Source: Pseudomonas sp. PDM14 (GTDB lineage Bacteria > Pseudomonadota > Gammaproteobacteria > Pseudomonadales > Pseudomonadaceae). Taken from it: a stretch of DNA of 64,000 nt. Below are positions 20,386 to 33,915 of this stretch, in pieces. Where the stretch lies: contig NZ_JACVAQ010000002.1 in assembly GCF_014851905.1 (NCBI RefSeq), positions 868,001-932,000 on the forward strand, in the 5' to 3' direction. Below the pieces are notes generated by a model that was given only the letters and a program-made list of their open reading frames with translations, searched no databases and was not told the origin of the DNA. Each line of letters starts with the position of its first letter. Position 1 is the first letter of the stretch. The position numbers and the translations under genes are program-made.

Positions 20386-22625
20386 GCTTTGCCCTCTTCG
20401 GCGACGCGAATGCCCACCTGCTCGGCCAGACCGAGGAAGTTGGGGAAGGAAGTGGCCACGTTGGCGCAATCATGGATGCGGATCGGCGCACTGGCGCGCA
20501 GCGAGGCGACACTGAAGGACATGGCGATGCGGTGATCGCCGTGACTCCACACTTCACCACCGCCAATCGAGCCGCCCTCGATGATGATGCCATCCGGCGT
20601 CGGCTCGGCTTTCACGCCCAGCGCGATCAGGCCATCGGCCATCACCTGAATGCGATCGGACTCCTTGACCCGCAGCTCCTCGGCGCCACGCAGCACGGTG
20701 CGCCCTTCGGCGCAGGCGGCGGCGACGAACAGCACCGGAAACTCGTCGATGGCCAGCGGCACCAGGTCTTCCGGAATATCGATGCCTTTCAGCCTGGCCG
20801 CACGCACACGGATGTCGGCAACCGGCTCACCGCCGACTTCGCGCTGGTTTTCCAGGGTCAGATCGGCGCCCATCAACTTGAGGATGTCGATCACACCGGT
20901 ACGGGTCGGGTTGATGCCGACATGCTCCAGCAGCAGTTCGGAGCCCTCGGCAATGCTCGCCGCCACCAGGAAGAACGCCGCCGAGGAAATGTCCGCGGGC
21001 ACTTCGATGGCCGTGGCGCTGAGCTTGTGACCGGATTCGACGGTGGCGACGTTGCCGTCGACGCTGACCGGATAGCCGAAGCCGCGCAGCATGCGCTCGG
21101 TATGGTCGCGGGTCGGCGCCGGTTCGGTGACCGAGGTTTCACCGGCGGCATACAGGCCGGCGAGCAGCAGGCAGGATTTGACCTGCGCGCTGGCCATCGG
21201 CATCTCGTAGCTCATGCCGGTCAGGCGCTGACCACCGCGAATGGTCAGCGGTGGGCGACCTTCAGGACCGGTCTCGATCACCGCGCCCATCTCGCGCAGC
21301 GGCTTGGCCACGCGGTTCATCGGACGCTTGGACAGCGAGGCGTCGCCGGTCAGCACGGTGTCGAACGGCTGTGCGGCCAACAGGCCGGAGAGCAGGCGCA
21401 TGGACGTGCCGGAGTTGCCCAGGTAGAGCGGGCCGGGCGGCGCCTTGAGGCCGCGCAGGCCGACGCCGTGGATGGTCACGCGCCCGTGGTGCGGGCCCTC
21501 GATGACCACGCCCATGTCGCGGAATGCCTGCAGGGTCGCCAGGGCGTCCTCGCCTTCGAGAAACCCCTCGACCTCGGTCGTGCCTTCGGCCAGCGAGCCG
21601 AGCATGATCGAGCGGTGCGAAATGGATTTGTCGCCGGGCACGCGGATGCGGCCCGACAGGGAACCACCGGGGTTGGCGAGGTAAATCAGGTCGTTCGAAT
21701 GCATGGCGTCCACATAGGCCCTGCGGGCCAGGATTTTACTGAAATGCTCACGGGCGAAGCGGGCGCGGGTGAAGACGCCCAGCAACTGATGCCCATCCCC
21801 TGCGTCGACCGCGCCGCGCAGGGCGTCGAGGTCGTCGCGAAATGCGTCGAGGGTACGCAACACCGCCTCGCGATTGGCGAGGAAGATGTCGTGCCACATC
21901 ACCGGATCACTGCCGGCAATCCGCGTGAAATCGCGAAAGCCGCCGGCGGCATAACGGAATATTTCCAGATTCTCGCTGCGCTTGGCCAGCGAGTCGACCA
22001 GGGTAAAGGCCAGCAGATGCGGCAGGTGGCTGGTCGCGGCAAGCACCTGATCGTGGTGCTGCACGTCCATGTGCTCGACATCTGCACCGAGCTCGCGCCA
22101 CAGACCGTCGACCAGCGCCAGCGCGGCGCTATCGGTCGACTCCAGCGGCGTGAGAATCACCTTGTGCCTACGGAACAGGCTGGCGTTCGATGCCTCTACC
22201 CCACTCTGCTCGGACCCCGCAATCGGGTGCCCCGGCACGAAGCGTGCGCTGTCGCCACCGAAGGCCAGGCGCGCAGCACGCACCACATTGCCTTTGGCGC
22301 TGCCCACGTCGGTGAGTACCGCAGCGCCCAGATCCAACTTCGCCAGCTGCGCCAGCAGCTTCTCCATGGCCAGGATAGGCACGGCCAGCTGGATCACCGT
22401 GGCGCCCTGACAGGCGGCCGCCAGGTCGGTTTCGCAGCGATCGACCACGCCCAGCTCGACCGCCACCCGCCGCGACTCGGCATCGAGATCGACCCCGACC
22501 ACTTCGCGAAACAGGCCTTTTTCGCGCATGCCCTTGGCGAACGAGCCACCGATCAGCCCCAGACCGACCACGACCAGACGTTCGAGCCGAGCACTCGCGT
22601 GTGCAGTCGGCAGCAGCTCAGACAC
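20382..22625 (-). CDS. tyrA-aroA: fused prephenate dehydrogenase and EPSP synthase
   Basis: This 747-residue protein carries two aromatic-pathway enzymes. Residues about 15-300 form the TyrA dehydrogenase (NAD motif [12 protein letters not shown] at 18-29; [14 protein letters not shown]), which converts prephenate to 4-hydroxyphenylpyruvate, or arogenate to tyrosine. From about residue 315 the AroA domain ([18 protein letters not shown], then [18 protein letters not shown], then KESDRI) transfers enolpyruvate to shikimate 3-phosphate. This fusion is known in Pseudomonas. The start overlaps hisC by 8 bases. Confidence 0.96.
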   Translation of the reverse strand: MSELLPTAHASARLERLVVVGLGLIGGSFAKGMREKGLFREVVGVDLDAESRRVAVELGVVDRCETDLAAACQGATVIQLAVPILAMEKLLAQLAKLDLGAAVLTDVGSAKGNVVRAARLAFGGDSARFVPGHPIAGSEQSGVEASNASLFRRHKVILTPLESTDSAALALVDGLWRELGADVEHMDVQHHDQVLAATSHLPHLLAFTLVDSLAKRSENLEIFRYAAGGFRDFTRIAGSDPVMWHDIFLANREAVLRTLDAFRDDLDALRGAVDAGDGHQLLGVFTRARFAREHFSKILARRAYVDAMHSNDLIYLANPGGSLSGRIRVPGDKSISHRSIMLGSLAEGTTEVEGFLEGEDALATLQAFRDMGVVIEGPHHGRVTIHGVGLRGLKAPPGPLYLGNSGTSMRLLSGLLAAQPFDTVLTGDASLSKRPMNRVAKPLREMGAVIETGPEGRPPLTIRGGQRLTGMSYEMPMASAQVKSCLLLAGLYAAGETSVTEPAPTRDHTERMLRGFGYPVSVDGNVATVESGHKLSATAIEVPADISSAAFFLVAASIAEGSELLLEHVGINPTRTGVIDILKLMGADLTLENQREVGGEPVADIRVRAARLKGIDIPEDLVPLAIDEFPVLFVAAACAEGRTVLRGAEELRVKESDRIQVMADGLIALGVKAEPTPDGIIIEGGSIGGGEVWSHGDHRIAMSFSVASLRASAPIRIHDCANVATSFPNFLGLAEQVGIRVAEEGKA

Positions 22626-23730
22626 GCGCCAGCACCTGGCTCAGCGTGTCGAGGAAGCGAGCATTCTCGGCTTCGGTGCCAATGGAGATGCGCAGGAAGT
22701 TCGGCATCCCATAGCCGGCCACCGGACGCACGATGACGCCAGCCTGCAGCAGCGCCTGATTGATCGGCGCGGCATCGCGGGCGAAATCCACGGCGATGAA
22801 ATTGCCCTTGCTGGGAATCCAGCTCAGACCGAGCTGGCGCAAGCCCCGCTCCAGCTGCAGCATGCCGGCGTCATTGACCCGACGACCGGCAGCCAGATAG
22901 TCGACATCGTCCAGCGCCGCGCCTGCGGCAGCAAGCGCCAGGTTGTTGACGTTGAATGGTGCGCGCACGCGATTGAGCACGTCGGCCACTTGCGCCGAAG
23001 ACAGCGCGTAGCCAACCCGCAGCGACGCCAGGCCATAAGCCTTGGAGAATGTCCGCGAGACCAGCAGATTGGGGTAACGCGCCAGGTAGTCGAGACCATC
23101 CGGCAGCTCGTCGCCTTCGGCGTATTCGATGTAGGCCTCGTCCAGCACCACCAGCACGCCCTGCGGCACGCGCGAAAGGAAACGCTCCAGCGCATCGGGG
23201 CCGAACCAGGTGCCGGTCGGGTTGTTCGGGTTGGCGATGAACACCACGCGGGTGTTGGCATCGATGGCCGCGAGCATGGCTTCCAGGTCGTGGCCGTGCC
23301 CCTTGGCCGGCACCACCTTGCCCTGCGCACCGACTGCCTGGGTGGCGATCGGGTACACGGCAAACGCGTACTGGCTGAACACCGCATTCAACCCCGGCGC
23401 CAGCCAGGCGCGCGCGACCAGATCAAGAATGTCGTTGGAGCCGTTGCCGAGGGTCACCTGGGCCACCGCCACACCACAGCGCGCCGCGAGCTTCGATTTG
23501 AGCTCGAAGCCGTTGCCGTCCGGGTAGCGGGTCAGCTCGGCCAGTTGGGCACGGATCGCCTCGAGCGCCTTCGGCGATGGGCCGAGCGGATTCTCGTTGC
23601 TCGCCAGCTTGACGATGCCGGCCGGGTCGAGATTCAGCTCGCGAGCCAGCTCATCGACCGGCTTACCCGGCACATAGGGCGAAAGTTTCTGCACGCCCGG
23701 CACTGCCAGGGCGAGGAAGTCGCAACTCAT
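22618..23730 (-). CDS. hisC: histidinol-phosphate / aromatic aminotransferase
   Basis: This 370-residue class I/II PLP aminotransferase shows KLASNENPLGPSPKALEAI, FIANPNNPTGTWFG, VLDEAYIEYAEGDEL, and the catalytic lysine in SRTFSKAYGLASLRVGY. HisC converts imidazole acetol phosphate to histidinol phosphate; copies inside the pheA-tyrA region also transaminate aromatic keto acids. It lies 27 bases after pheA and overlaps the tyrA-aroA fusion, which suggests a role in phenylalanine and tyrosine synthesis. Pseudomonas usually has another hisC copy elsewhere. Confidence 0.93.
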   Translation of the reverse strand: MSCDFLALAVPGVQKLSPYVPGKPVDELARELNLDPAGIVKLASNENPLGPSPKALEAIRAQLAELTRYPDGNGFELKSKLAARCGVAVAQVTLGNGSNDILDLVARAWLAPGLNAVFSQYAFAVYPIATQAVGAQGKVVPAKGHGHDLEAMLAAIDANTRVVFIANPNNPTGTWFGPDALERFLSRVPQGVLVVLDEAYIEYAEGDELPDGLDYLARYPNLLVSRTFSKAYGLASLRVGYALSSAQVADVLNRVRAPFNVNNLALAAAGAALDDVDYLAAGRRVNDAGMLQLERGLRQLGLSWIPSKGNFIAVDFARDAAPINQALLQAGVIVRPVAGYGMPNFLRISIGTEAENARFLDTLSQVLARV

Positions 23731-23757
23731 GGACGCTCCTCAGGGAATGGCCCGGGT

Positions 23758-24855
23758 TCAGAGAACCGCTTTCGGGTAGGAACCCAGCACCTTCAGCGCC
23801 ACGGCTTCCTGATTGATCTTTTCCAGCACGTCCTTGATCAGCGGGTCCTTGTGGTGGCCGACGAAGTCGATGAAGAACACGTAGGTCCACTTGCCGCTGC
23901 GCGAGGGGCGCGTTTCGATGCGGGTCAGGTCGATGCCGTTGGTGTGGAACGGCACGAGCAACTCGTGCAGCGCCCCCGGTTTGTTGCGCATGGATACGAT
24001 GACCGAGGTCTTGTCGTCGCCGGTCGGCGGGACTTCCTGGCTGCCGATGATGAGGAAGCGCGTGGAGTTGTCCGGACGATCCTCGATCTTCTCCGCCAGC
24101 TTGCTCAGGCCGTACAGGCTCGCTGCCATGTCGCCGGCGATGGCCGCCGAACTCCACTCGCTCTTCACTCGCTTGGCCGCTTCCGCGTTGCTGGAAACCG
24201 CCACGCGCTCGACGTTCGGGTAGTGCGCGTCCAGCCACTTGCGGCACTGGGCCAGCGACTGGGCGTGGGAATAAATGCGGGTGATCTTGTCGGTCTTGGT
24301 GGTTTCACCGACCAGCAGGTGGTGGTGGATGCGCAGCTCCACTTCACCACAGATGACCATGTCGTGCTCGAGGAAGCTGTCGAGGGTATGGTTGACCGCA
24401 CCCTCGGTGGAGTTTTCCACCGGCACCACGCCGAAGTTGACCGCACCGGCGGCCACTTCGCGGAACACTTCGTCAATCGCCGCCATTGGCTGGCTGATCA
24501 CCGCGTGGCCGAAATGCTTGAGCGCCGCGGCCTGGGAGAACGTGCCTTCCGGGCCAAGGTAGGCGATCTTCAGCGGCTGCTCGAGCGCCAGGCAGGAGGA
24601 CATGATCTCGCGGAACAGCCGCGCCATTTCCTCGTTGTCCAGCGGCCCCTTGTTCAGCTCCATGATGTGCTTGAGCACCCAGGCTTCACGCTCGGGACGG
24701 TAGAACACAGGGGCTTCGCCGGCCGGCAGGGACTGCATCTTCACCCGCGCCACTTCCTGAGCGCAGCGCGCGCGCTCGCTGATCAGCTCGAGGACTTTTT
24801 CGTCGAGGCTGTCGATGCGTACCCGCAGCGCCTTGAGCTGATCGGCGTCACTCAT
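23758..24855 (-). CDS. pheA: bifunctional chorismate mutase / prephenate dehydratase
   Basis: This 365-residue P-protein has three parts. A chorismate mutase domain spans about 8-90 (LRVRIDSLDEKVLELISERA). A prephenate dehydratase domain spans about 95-275 (YLGPEGTFSQAAALKHFG, VPVENSTEGAVNHTLDSF, NSTRFLIIG). A C-terminal ACT domain (KPGALHELLVPFHTNGIDLT, ETRPSR) gives feedback control by phenylalanine. It converts chorismate to phenylpyruvate. Start ATG 24855 overlaps the serC stop by one base. Confidence 0.96.
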   Translation of the reverse strand: MSDADQLKALRVRIDSLDEKVLELISERARCAQEVARVKMQSLPAGEAPVFYRPEREAWVLKHIMELNKGPLDNEEMARLFREIMSSCLALEQPLKIAYLGPEGTFSQAAALKHFGHAVISQPMAAIDEVFREVAAGAVNFGVVPVENSTEGAVNHTLDSFLEHDMVICGEVELRIHHHLLVGETTKTDKITRIYSHAQSLAQCRKWLDAHYPNVERVAVSSNAEAAKRVKSEWSSAAIAGDMAASLYGLSKLAEKIEDRPDNSTRFLIIGSQEVPPTGDDKTSVIVSMRNKPGALHELLVPFHTNGIDLTRIETRPSRSGKWTYVFFIDFVGHHKDPLIKDVLEKINQEAVALKVLGSYPKAVL

Positions 24856-25940
24856 CAGGCGTGCTCCTTCTCGAACTCCGCCATGTAGGCCACCAGGGCT
24901 TCCACCGCATCCAGCCCGGTGGCGTTGTAGATGGAGGCACGCATGCCGCCCACCGAACGGTGGCCCTTGAGGTTGAGCAGGTCGCGCGCTTCGGCGCCAG
25001 CCAGGAAGGCCTTGTCCAGCTTCTCGTCGGCCAGGCGGAACGGTACGTTCATCCAGGAACGGGCGTTGTGGGCGATCGGGTTGCTGTAGAAGTCGCTGGC
25101 GTCGATGGCCTTGTACAGCAGGTCCTTCTTCGCCTTGTTGCGCTGTTCAATCGCCGAAACGCCACCCTGCTCCTTGAGCCACTCGAAGACCAGGCCCGAG
25201 AGGTACCAGGAATAAGTGGCCGGGGTGTTGTACATGGAGCCGTTATCGGCGGCGACCTTGTAGTTGAGCATGGTCGGGCAGGAACTGCGGGCACGGCCGA
25301 GCAGGTCTTCACGAATGATGGTGACCACCAGCCCGCTGGGGCCGATGTTCTTCTGCGCGCCGGCGTAGATCACGCCGAACTTGGAGACATCGACTTCGCG
25401 CGACAGGATGTCCGAGGACATGTCCACCACCAGCGGGGTATCGCCAACGCTGGGAATCCAGTCGAACTGCAGGCCACCGATGGTTTCGTTGCTGGCGTAG
25501 TGCACGTAGGCCGCGTCTTTCGACAGCTGCCAGTCGTTCTGCCCGGGAATGGCGAAGTAGTCGTAACCCTTGGCGCTGGCGGCGACATTGACGTTGCCGT
25601 AGCGGCTGGCTTCCTCGATGGCCTTTTTCGACCAGATGCCGGTGTCGACGTAATCGGCGACGCCGTCTTCCGGCAGCAGGTTGAGAGCGATCTCGGCGAA
25701 CTGCTGACTGGCCCCCCCCTGCAGGAACAGCACCTTGTAGTCCGACGGGATGGCCATCAGGTCGCGCAGATCCTGCTCGGCCTTCTCGGCAATCGCCACA
25801 TACTCGTCGCTGCGGTGGCTCATTTCCATCACGGAAAGGCCACGGCCCTGCCAGTCGAGCATTTCGGCCTGCGCGCGCTCCAGCACGGCAGTGGGAAGCG
25901 CGGCCGGGCCAGCGCAGAAGTTATGGGCTCGCTTGCTCAC
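24855..25940 (-). CDS. serC: phosphoserine aminotransferase
   Basis: This 361-residue PLP enzyme converts 3-phosphohydroxypyruvate to phosphoserine and also acts in pyridoxine synthesis. Visible motifs are FCAGPAALPTAVLERAQ, LQGGASQQFAEIALNLL and the lysine in YAGAQKNIGPSGLVVTI. The GTG at 25940 is chosen because homology begins immediately (SKRAHNFCAGP) and GAGTGAG lies upstream; a frame reaching 26081 overlaps gyrA and its extra residues are gyrA in another frame. It begins 7 bases after gyrA. Confidence 0.95.
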   Translation of the reverse strand: MSKRAHNFCAGPAALPTAVLERAQAEMLDWQGRGLSVMEMSHRSDEYVAIAEKAEQDLRDLMAIPSDYKVLFLQGGASQQFAEIALNLLPEDGVADYVDTGIWSKKAIEEASRYGNVNVAASAKGYDYFAIPGQNDWQLSKDAAYVHYASNETIGGLQFDWIPSVGDTPLVVDMSSDILSREVDVSKFGVIYAGAQKNIGPSGLVVTIIREDLLGRARSSCPTMLNYKVAADNGSMYNTPATYSWYLSGLVFEWLKEQGGVSAIEQRNKAKKDLLYKAIDASDFYSNPIAHNARSWMNVPFRLADEKLDKAFLAGAEARDLLNLKGHRSVGGMRASIYNATGLDAVEALVAYMAEFEKEHA

Positions 25941-25947
25941 GTCAGTC

Positions 25948-28746
<2,799 letters not shown>

Positions 28747-28880
28747 GAGAAGCCTGGTTCCTTTTTCTGGTGAAACCCCGTCACACCCATCCTGGGCGGG
28801 ACCGGAGTCCGCCGTGGCCGCCAGTGACAGCAGCGACTCACAGCAAATCAACGAGTTAAGCTAACAATTCGCGCTATTTG

Positions 28881-28901
28881 GGCGACCTCCACGAGGTCGC
28901 C
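28881..28901. repeat. perfect inverted repeat between mtnA and gyrA
   Basis: GGCGACCTC and GAGGTCGCC pair around a CAC loop. There is no T run on either side, so it may be a weak rho-independent terminator for mtnA or a regulatory site in the gyrA leader. Function is not determined. Confidence 0.4.
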
Positions 28902-28969
28902 TGAGAACTGCCGGAGCTTACCACAGTCACTGCCTCAGACCTACCCCGCCAGCCACGCCGGCCAGCGAC

Positions 28970-30049
28970 TCAGTGCAGGCGCTTGCGGCACATCAGCTGG
29001 GCCATTTTTGCCGCATCCGGACGCTCGACCACACCCTTTTCGGTGACGATCGCATCGATCAGGTCGGCCGGGGTGACATCGAACACCGGATTGCACGCCT
29101 CGACGTCCGCCGCCAGGCGCTGCCCGCCGACCTCCAACAGCTCGCTGCCAGCACGCTCCTCGATGGGAATGTCGTCGCCGCTCTCCAGGGCCATGTCGAT
29201 GGTCGAGCTGGGCGCCACGACCATGAAGCGCACGCCGTGGTGCATGGCACAGACGGCCAGCTGGTAGGTGCCGATCTTGTTGGCCACATCGCCATTGGCG
29301 GTGATGCGATCAGCACCGACGATGACCCAGGTGATGCCGCGGGTCTTCATCAGATGGGCAGCGGCGGAGTCGGCATTCACCGTCACCGGCACGCCCTCGC
29401 CCGCCAGCTCCCAGGCCGTCAGGCGCGAGCCCTGCAGCCACGGACGGGTTTCGTCGGCGTAGACGCGCTCAACCAGGCCATCAAGATGCGCGGCGCGGAT
29501 CACCCCCAGCGCCGTGCCGAAACCGCCGGTCGCCAGCGCACCGGTGTTGCAGTGGGTTAGCAGGTTCTGCGGATTGCCCTGGTGCTTGCGGATCAGCTCC
29601 ATGCCCAGCTGGGCCATGGTCAGGTTGGCCTCGCGATCACTCTGATGGATGCCGACGGCTTCGGCTTCAAGCACCGCCAGCGGATCATCACCAACCTTCA
29701 GCCGCTGCAGGCGCTCACGCATGCGCTCCAGCGCCCAGAACAGGTTGACCGCCGTAGGCCGCGACTCCATGAGCACGGTGAAATCGTCTTCCAGCGACAC
29801 GCGCCAGTCGGGATCGCCCTCGACCAGGCGCGCCTTCACACCCAATACCAGACCGTAGGCGGCAGCGATGCCGATGGCCGGCGCGCCGCGCACCACCATG
29901 CTGCGAATTGCCTCGGCGACATCCGCTGCAGAGTCATAAGCCAGCCAGGTTTCCTCGCGCGGCAGCACGCGCTGATCGAGCAGGTACAACGTGCCATCTC
30001 GCCATTCAATGGCTTTAACCTTCTCAGCCGCCAGCAATTGCTCGCGCAT
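28970..30049 (-). CDS. mtnA: methylthioribose-1-phosphate isomerase
   Basis: This 359-residue enzyme of the methionine salvage pathway isomerises 5-methylthioribose 1-phosphate to methylthioribulose 1-phosphate. It contains [20 protein letters not shown], the catalytic cysteine region [20 protein letters not shown], and the aspartate in [19 protein letters not shown], all diagnostic for MtnA versus eIF2B. The ATG at 30049 is preferred to one 12 bases upstream. It is divergent from the 5'-methylthioadenosine deaminase gene, with which it shares the pathway. Confidence 0.95.
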   Translation of the reverse strand: MREQLLAAEKVKAIEWRDGTLYLLDQRVLPREETWLAYDSAADVAEAIRSMVVRGAPAIGIAAAYGLVLGVKARLVEGDPDWRVSLEDDFTVLMESRPTAVNLFWALERMRERLQRLKVGDDPLAVLEAEAVGIHQSDREANLTMAQLGMELIRKHQGNPQNLLTHCNTGALATGGFGTALGVIRAAHLDGLVERVYADETRPWLQGSRLTAWELAGEGVPVTVNADSAAAHLMKTRGITWVIVGADRITANGDVANKIGTYQLAVCAMHHGVRFMVVAPSSTIDMALESGDDIPIEERAGSELLEVGGQRLAADVEACNPVFDVTPADLIDAIVTEKGVVERPDAAKMAQLMCRKRLH

Positions 30050-30115
30050 GGCACACCCCACCTGCAGAAACGAAAAGCCGCGGATTATAGCGAGCCGCGC
30101 CCGGTATGGCTCAGT

Positions 30116-30121
30116 TATACT
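30116..30121 (+). promoter_or_regulatory. possible -10 element of the MTA deaminase gene
   Basis: TATACT lies 33 bases before the start codon in the divergent mtnA/deaminase spacer. The -35 is not clear, so this is tentative. Confidence 0.35.
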
Positions 30122-30154
30122 GCCGCCACATCTTATTTACCTCGGAATCACGCC

Positions 30155-31489
30155 ATGCCCGACCATCGCGCGCCGCTCGACCTATTGCTCCTGCCAACCT
30201 GGCTGGTGCCGGTCGAGCCTGCCGGGGTGGTGTTACGCGAGCATGGCATCGGCATCCGCGACGGCCGCATCGCCCTGATCGCACCGCGCGCCGAAGCCCT
30301 GCGCCACCCCGCCAGCGAAGTGCGCGAACTGCCCGGCCACCTGCTCAGCCCCGGCCTGATCAACGCCCACGGCCACGCGGCGATGACCCTGTTCCGCGGC
30401 CTGGCCGACGACTTGCCGCTGATGAGCTGGCTGCAGGAGCACATCTGGCCGGCCGAGGCGAAATGGGTCGATGAGGAATTCGTCCGCGACGGCACCGAGC
30501 TGGCCATCGCCGAGCAGCTCAAGGGCGGCATCACCAGCTTCTCCGACATGTACTTCTTCCCGGAGATCGCCTGCGAGCTGATCCACAAGAGCGGCATTCG
30601 CGCCCAGGTGACCATTCCCGTCCTAGACTTCCCCACGCCCGGCGCGCGCGACGCCGACGAGGCGCTGCGCAAGGGCCTCAAGCTGTTCGACGAGCTCAAG
30701 CTGCACCCGCGGATCAAAGTGGCGTTCGGCCCGCACGCACCCTACTCGGTCAGCGACGACAAGCTGGAAAACGTGCGCATGCTCGCCGAAGAGCTGGATG
30801 CCGGCATTCACATGCACGTCCACGAAAGTGCCTTCGAAGTGCAGCAGAGCCTCGAGCTGCACGGCGTACGCCCAATGCAGCGCCTGGCCAATCTCGGCCT
30901 GCTCGGCCCGCGCTTCCAGGCCGTGCACATGACCCAGATCAGCGATGAAGACATCGCCCTGCTGGTAGAAAGCAACAGCAGCGTGATCCATTGCCCCGAG
31001 TCCAACCTCAAGCTCGCCAGCGGCTTCTGCCCGGTGGAGAAGCTCTGGCAGGCCGGGGTCAACGTGGCCATTGGCACCGACGGCGCGGCCAGCAACAACG
31101 ACCTCGACCTGCTCGGCGAAACCCGCACCGCCGCCCTGCTGGCCAAGGCCGTGGCCGGCAGCGCCACCGCCCTCAATGCCCACAGCGCGCTGCGCATGGC
31201 CACGCTCAACGGCGCTCGCGCCCTGGGCCTGGACGAACAGACCGGCTCGCTGGAGCTGGGCAAACTGGCTGACATGGTCGCTTTCGACCTCTCCGGCCTG
31301 GCCCAGCAACCGATCTACGACCCGGTCTCGCAACTGATCTACGCCGGCAGCCGCAGCTGCGTGCAGCACCTCTGGGTCGGCGGCAAGCAACTGCTCGACC
31401 AAGGCTGCCTGACGCGCCTGGACGAAGAACACATCATCGCCAACGCCCGCGCCTGGGGCGCCCGCATTGCCGACAAGAATTCGCTTTGA
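30155..31489 (+). CDS. 5'-methylthioadenosine deaminase (TRZ/ATZ family)
   Basis: This 444-residue amidohydrolase has the metal ligands in [14 protein letters not shown] and [16 protein letters not shown], a histidine in VHMTQIS, and the catalytic aspartate in [17 protein letters not shown]. The closest group known to me is the Pseudomonas enzyme next to mtnA (PA3170), which deaminates 5'-methylthioadenosine to methylthioinosine as the first step of an alternative salvage route. Family members also act on S-adenosylhomocysteine, so breadth of substrate is open. The ATG at 30155 is chosen because homology starts there; a longer frame lies antisense to mtnA. Confidence 0.88.
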   Translation: MPDHRAPLDLLLLPTWLVPVEPAGVVLREHGIGIRDGRIALIAPRAEALRHPASEVRELPGHLLSPGLINAHGHAAMTLFRGLADDLPLMSWLQEHIWPAEAKWVDEEFVRDGTELAIAEQLKGGITSFSDMYFFPEIACELIHKSGIRAQVTIPVLDFPTPGARDADEALRKGLKLFDELKLHPRIKVAFGPHAPYSVSDDKLENVRMLAEELDAGIHMHVHESAFEVQQSLELHGVRPMQRLANLGLLGPRFQAVHMTQISDEDIALLVESNSSVIHCPESNLKLASGFCPVEKLWQAGVNVAIGTDGAASNNDLDLLGETRTAALLAKAVAGSATALNAHSALRMATLNGARALGLDEQTGSLELGKLADMVAFDLSGLAQQPIYDPVSQLIYAGSRSCVQHLWVGGKQLLDQGCLTRLDEEHIIANARAWGARIADKNSL

Positions 31490-31500
31490 AGGAAAACAGC

Positions 31501-32199
31501 ATGAGCAACGTCGACCACGCCGAAATCGCCAAGTTCGAGGCCCTCGCCCACCGCTGGTGGGACCGCGAGAGCGAGTTCAAGCCGCTGCACGACATCAACC
31601 CGCTGCGCGTCAACTGGATCGACGAGCGCGTCGGCCTGGCCGGCAAGAAGGTCCTCGACGTCGGCTGCGGCGGCGGCATCCTCAGTGAAGCCATGGCGCA
31701 GCGCGGCGCCAGCGTGACCGGCATCGACATGGGCGAGGCGCCGCTGGCCGTTGCCCAGCTGCACCAGCTGGAATCCGGGGTGAACGTCGAGTACCGGCAG
31801 ATCACCGCCGAGGCCCTAGCCGAGGAAATGCCCGGTCAGTTCGACGTGGTCACCTGCCTGGAAATGCTCGAGCACGTGCCCGATCCGTCCTCGGTGATCC
31901 GCGCCTGCTACCGCATGGTCAAGCCCGGCGGCCAGGTGTTCTTCTCCACCATCAACCGCAATCCCAAGGCCTACCTGTTCGCCGTGGTCGGCGCTGAATA
32001 CCTGCTGCGCCTGCTGCCGCGCGGCACCCACGACTTCAAGAAATTCATCCGCCCCTCCGAACTGGGCGCCTGGAGCCGCAACGCCGGCCTGCAGGTCAAG
32101 GACATCATCGGCCTGACCTACAACCCGATCACCAAGCACTACAAGCTGGCCGCGGACGTCGACGTCAACTACATGATCCAGACCCTGCGCGAGGAGTGA
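31501..32199 (+). CDS. ubiG: ubiquinone biosynthesis O-methyltransferase
   Basis: This 232-residue class I SAM methyltransferase catalyses both O-methylations in ubiquinone synthesis. The SAM motif [17 protein letters not shown] (about 50-66) and the UbiG-specific [20 protein letters not shown] are visible. ATG 31501 has an AAGGA site; it starts 11 bases after the deaminase stop, so the two are probably cotranscribed, with mupP following. Confidence 0.95.
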   Translation: MSNVDHAEIAKFEALAHRWWDRESEFKPLHDINPLRVNWIDERVGLAGKKVLDVGCGGGILSEAMAQRGASVTGIDMGEAPLAVAQLHQLESGVNVEYRQITAEALAEEMPGQFDVVTCLEMLEHVPDPSSVIRACYRMVKPGGQVFFSTINRNPKAYLFAVVGAEYLLRLLPRGTHDFKKFIRPSELGAWSRNAGLQVKDIIGLTYNPITKHYKLAADVDVNYMIQTLREE

Positions 32200-32204
32200 A
32201 GCGC

Positions 32205-32876
32205 ATGCGTTTGCGAGCGGTAATCTTCGACATGGACGGCACCCTGCTCGACACGGCGCCGGATTTCATCGCCGTGTGCCAGGCGATGCTGCAACAACGT
32301 GGCCTGCCGGCCATCGACGACAAGCTGATCCGCGACCAGGTGTCCGGCGGCGCCCGCGCCATGGTTGCGGCGACCTTCGCCATGCAGCCACAGGACGACG
32401 GCTTCGAGCTGCTGCGCGCCGAGTTCCTGGAGCGCTACCAAGCGCACTGCGCGGTCCTCAGCCAGCCGTTCGACGGCATGCTGCAGCTGATCGCCGACAT
32501 CGAGCAAGCCAAGCTGATCTGGGGCGTGGCAACCAATAAGCCGGTGCGCTTCGCCGAACCGATCATGCAGCAGCTCGGCCTGGCCGAGCGCTCGGCGGTA
32601 CTGGTCTGCCCGGATCACGTCAGCCGCAGCAAGCCCGACCCGGAGATGCTCCTGCTAGCCTGCACCAAGATCGGCGTAGCACCGGGCGAAGTCCTGTTCG
32701 TTGGCGACGACCTGCGCGACATCGAGTCCGGCCGCGCCGCCGGCTGCAAGACCGCCGCGGTCACCTACGGCTACATCCACCCCGACGACAACCCGCGCAA
32801 CTGGGGCGCCGACGTGGTGGTGGATCATCCACTGGAGCTGCGCACGGTCCTCGATCGCGCCCTGTGCAGCTGCTGA
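32205..32876 (+). CDS. mupP: N-acetylmuramate 6-phosphate phosphatase (Gph/MupP, HAD family)
   Basis: This 223-residue HAD hydrolase has motif [13 protein letters not shown], the lysine region [10 protein letters not shown], and the acidic motif [16 protein letters not shown]. In Pseudomonas, the gene after ubiG is MupP, which dephosphorylates MurNAc-6-phosphate in cell-wall recycling; older annotations call it phosphoglycolate phosphatase. ATG 32205 has a GAGGAG site formed by the end of ubiG; a GTG at 32196 is less likely. Confidence 0.88.
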   Translation: MRLRAVIFDMDGTLLDTAPDFIAVCQAMLQQRGLPAIDDKLIRDQVSGGARAMVAATFAMQPQDDGFELLRAEFLERYQAHCAVLSQPFDGMLQLIADIEQAKLIWGVATNKPVRFAEPIMQQLGLAERSAVLVCPDHVSRSKPDPEMLLLACTKIGVAPGEVLFVGDDLRDIESGRAAGCKTAAVTYGYIHPDDNPRNWGADVVVDHPLELRTVLDRALCSC

Positions 32877-32966
32877 CGCACCAGCACCCGATACCTGGCC
32901 AACTCAGCGGCCATCCGTTTTATTGACGCTCGCAGCCAAGGCCTGCAGCGCTGCAAGGAGTTTTCC

Positions 32967-33707
32967 ATGTTCGACTACCAAGCCCGCCCCGACCTGCTGC
33001 AAGGCCGTGTGATTCTGGTGACCGGTGCCGGCCGCGGCATCGGTGCCGCCGCCGCCAAGGCCTTCGCCGCCCATGGCGCTACCGTGCTGCTGCTGGGCAA
33101 GACCGAAGCCAACCTCAGCGCGGTCTACGACGAGATCGAAGCAGCCGGGCATCCGCAGGCCGCGGTCATTCCGTTCAATCTGGAAACCGCCTTGCCGCAC
33201 CAGTACGACGAACTGGCGGCGATGCTGGAAAGCGAGTTCGGCCATGTCGACGGCGTGCTGCACAACGCCGCCATCGTCGGCCCGCGCACGCCGCTGGAGC
33301 AGCTCTCCGGCGACAACTTCATGCGGGTCATGCAGATCAACGTCAACGCCATGTTCATGCTCACCAGCACCCTGCTGCCCCTGCTCAAACTCTCCGAAGA
33401 CGCCTCGGTGGTCTTTACCTCCAGCAGTGTCGGTCGCAAGGGGCGCGCCTACTGGGGCGCCTACGGCGTATCCAAGTTCGCCACCGAAGGCCTGATGCAG
33501 ACGCTGGCCGACGAAGTCGACGGCATCAGCAACGTACGCTCCAACAGCATCAATCCAGGCGCCACGCGCACCTCCATGCGCGCCATGGCCTATCCCGGCG
33601 AGAACCCGCAGAACAACCCGGAGCCGGAGGCGATCATGCCGGCCTACCTGTACCTGATGGGCCCTGACAGCAAGGGCGTCAACGGCCAAGCCTTCGACGC
33701 CCAGTAA
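32967..33707 (+). CDS. yciK: YciK-family short-chain oxidoreductase
   Basis: This 246-residue classical SDR has VILVTGAGRGIGAAAAKAF (about 16-34), NAAIVGPRTPLEQ, and the catalytic SSSVGRKGRAYWGAYGVSK with Y and K correctly spaced. Members of the YciK group reduce or oxidise unknown carbonyl compounds with NAD(P). It has a GCAAGGAG site and follows mupP by 90 bases. The substrate is unknown. Confidence 0.9.
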   Translation: MFDYQARPDLLQGRVILVTGAGRGIGAAAAKAFAAHGATVLLLGKTEANLSAVYDEIEAAGHPQAAVIPFNLETALPHQYDELAAMLESEFGHVDGVLHNAAIVGPRTPLEQLSGDNFMRVMQINVNAMFMLTSTLLPLLKLSEDASVVFTSSSVGRKGRAYWGAYGVSKFATEGLMQTLADEVDGISNVRSNSINPGATRTSMRAMAYPGENPQNNPEPEAIMPAYLYLMGPDSKGVNGQAFDAQ

Positions 33708-33855
33708 GGTCTGTCAGCGATTCGCCGGTTTTCCGGCGAGTCGACCCGACGGGCGGCATCAGATTGCCATCAGCGCGCCAACTAACCGGCAAGGCGTTGC
33801 CACCAAAGCCCGAAAAAACGCCACAAGCAGCTGATATGAAAGGCTTTTAATTAGT

Positions 33856-33870
33856 TGGCACGAAACTCGC
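33856..33870 (+). promoter_or_regulatory. candidate sigma-54 (-24/-12) promoter
   Basis: TGGCACGAAACTCGC matches the RpoN consensus in the -24 block (TGGCAC) and keeps the GG-N10-GC spacing; the -12 block TCGC differs from TTGC at one position. It lies 45 bases before the diguanylate cyclase start, a sensible leader length. No enhancer-binding site was identified. Confidence 0.4.
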
Positions 33871-33915
33871 TCAACCACCTTCGTCAAAGCGCACCAGCGC
33901 CAGAGGTTGAGCACC

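Noticed and set aside
20472..22736. A 754-codon open frame on the plus strand opposite tyrA-aroA
   Set aside because: It is antisense to a certain gene, is rich in R, H, G and Q as expected from GC-rich antisense frames, and has no recognisable domain.
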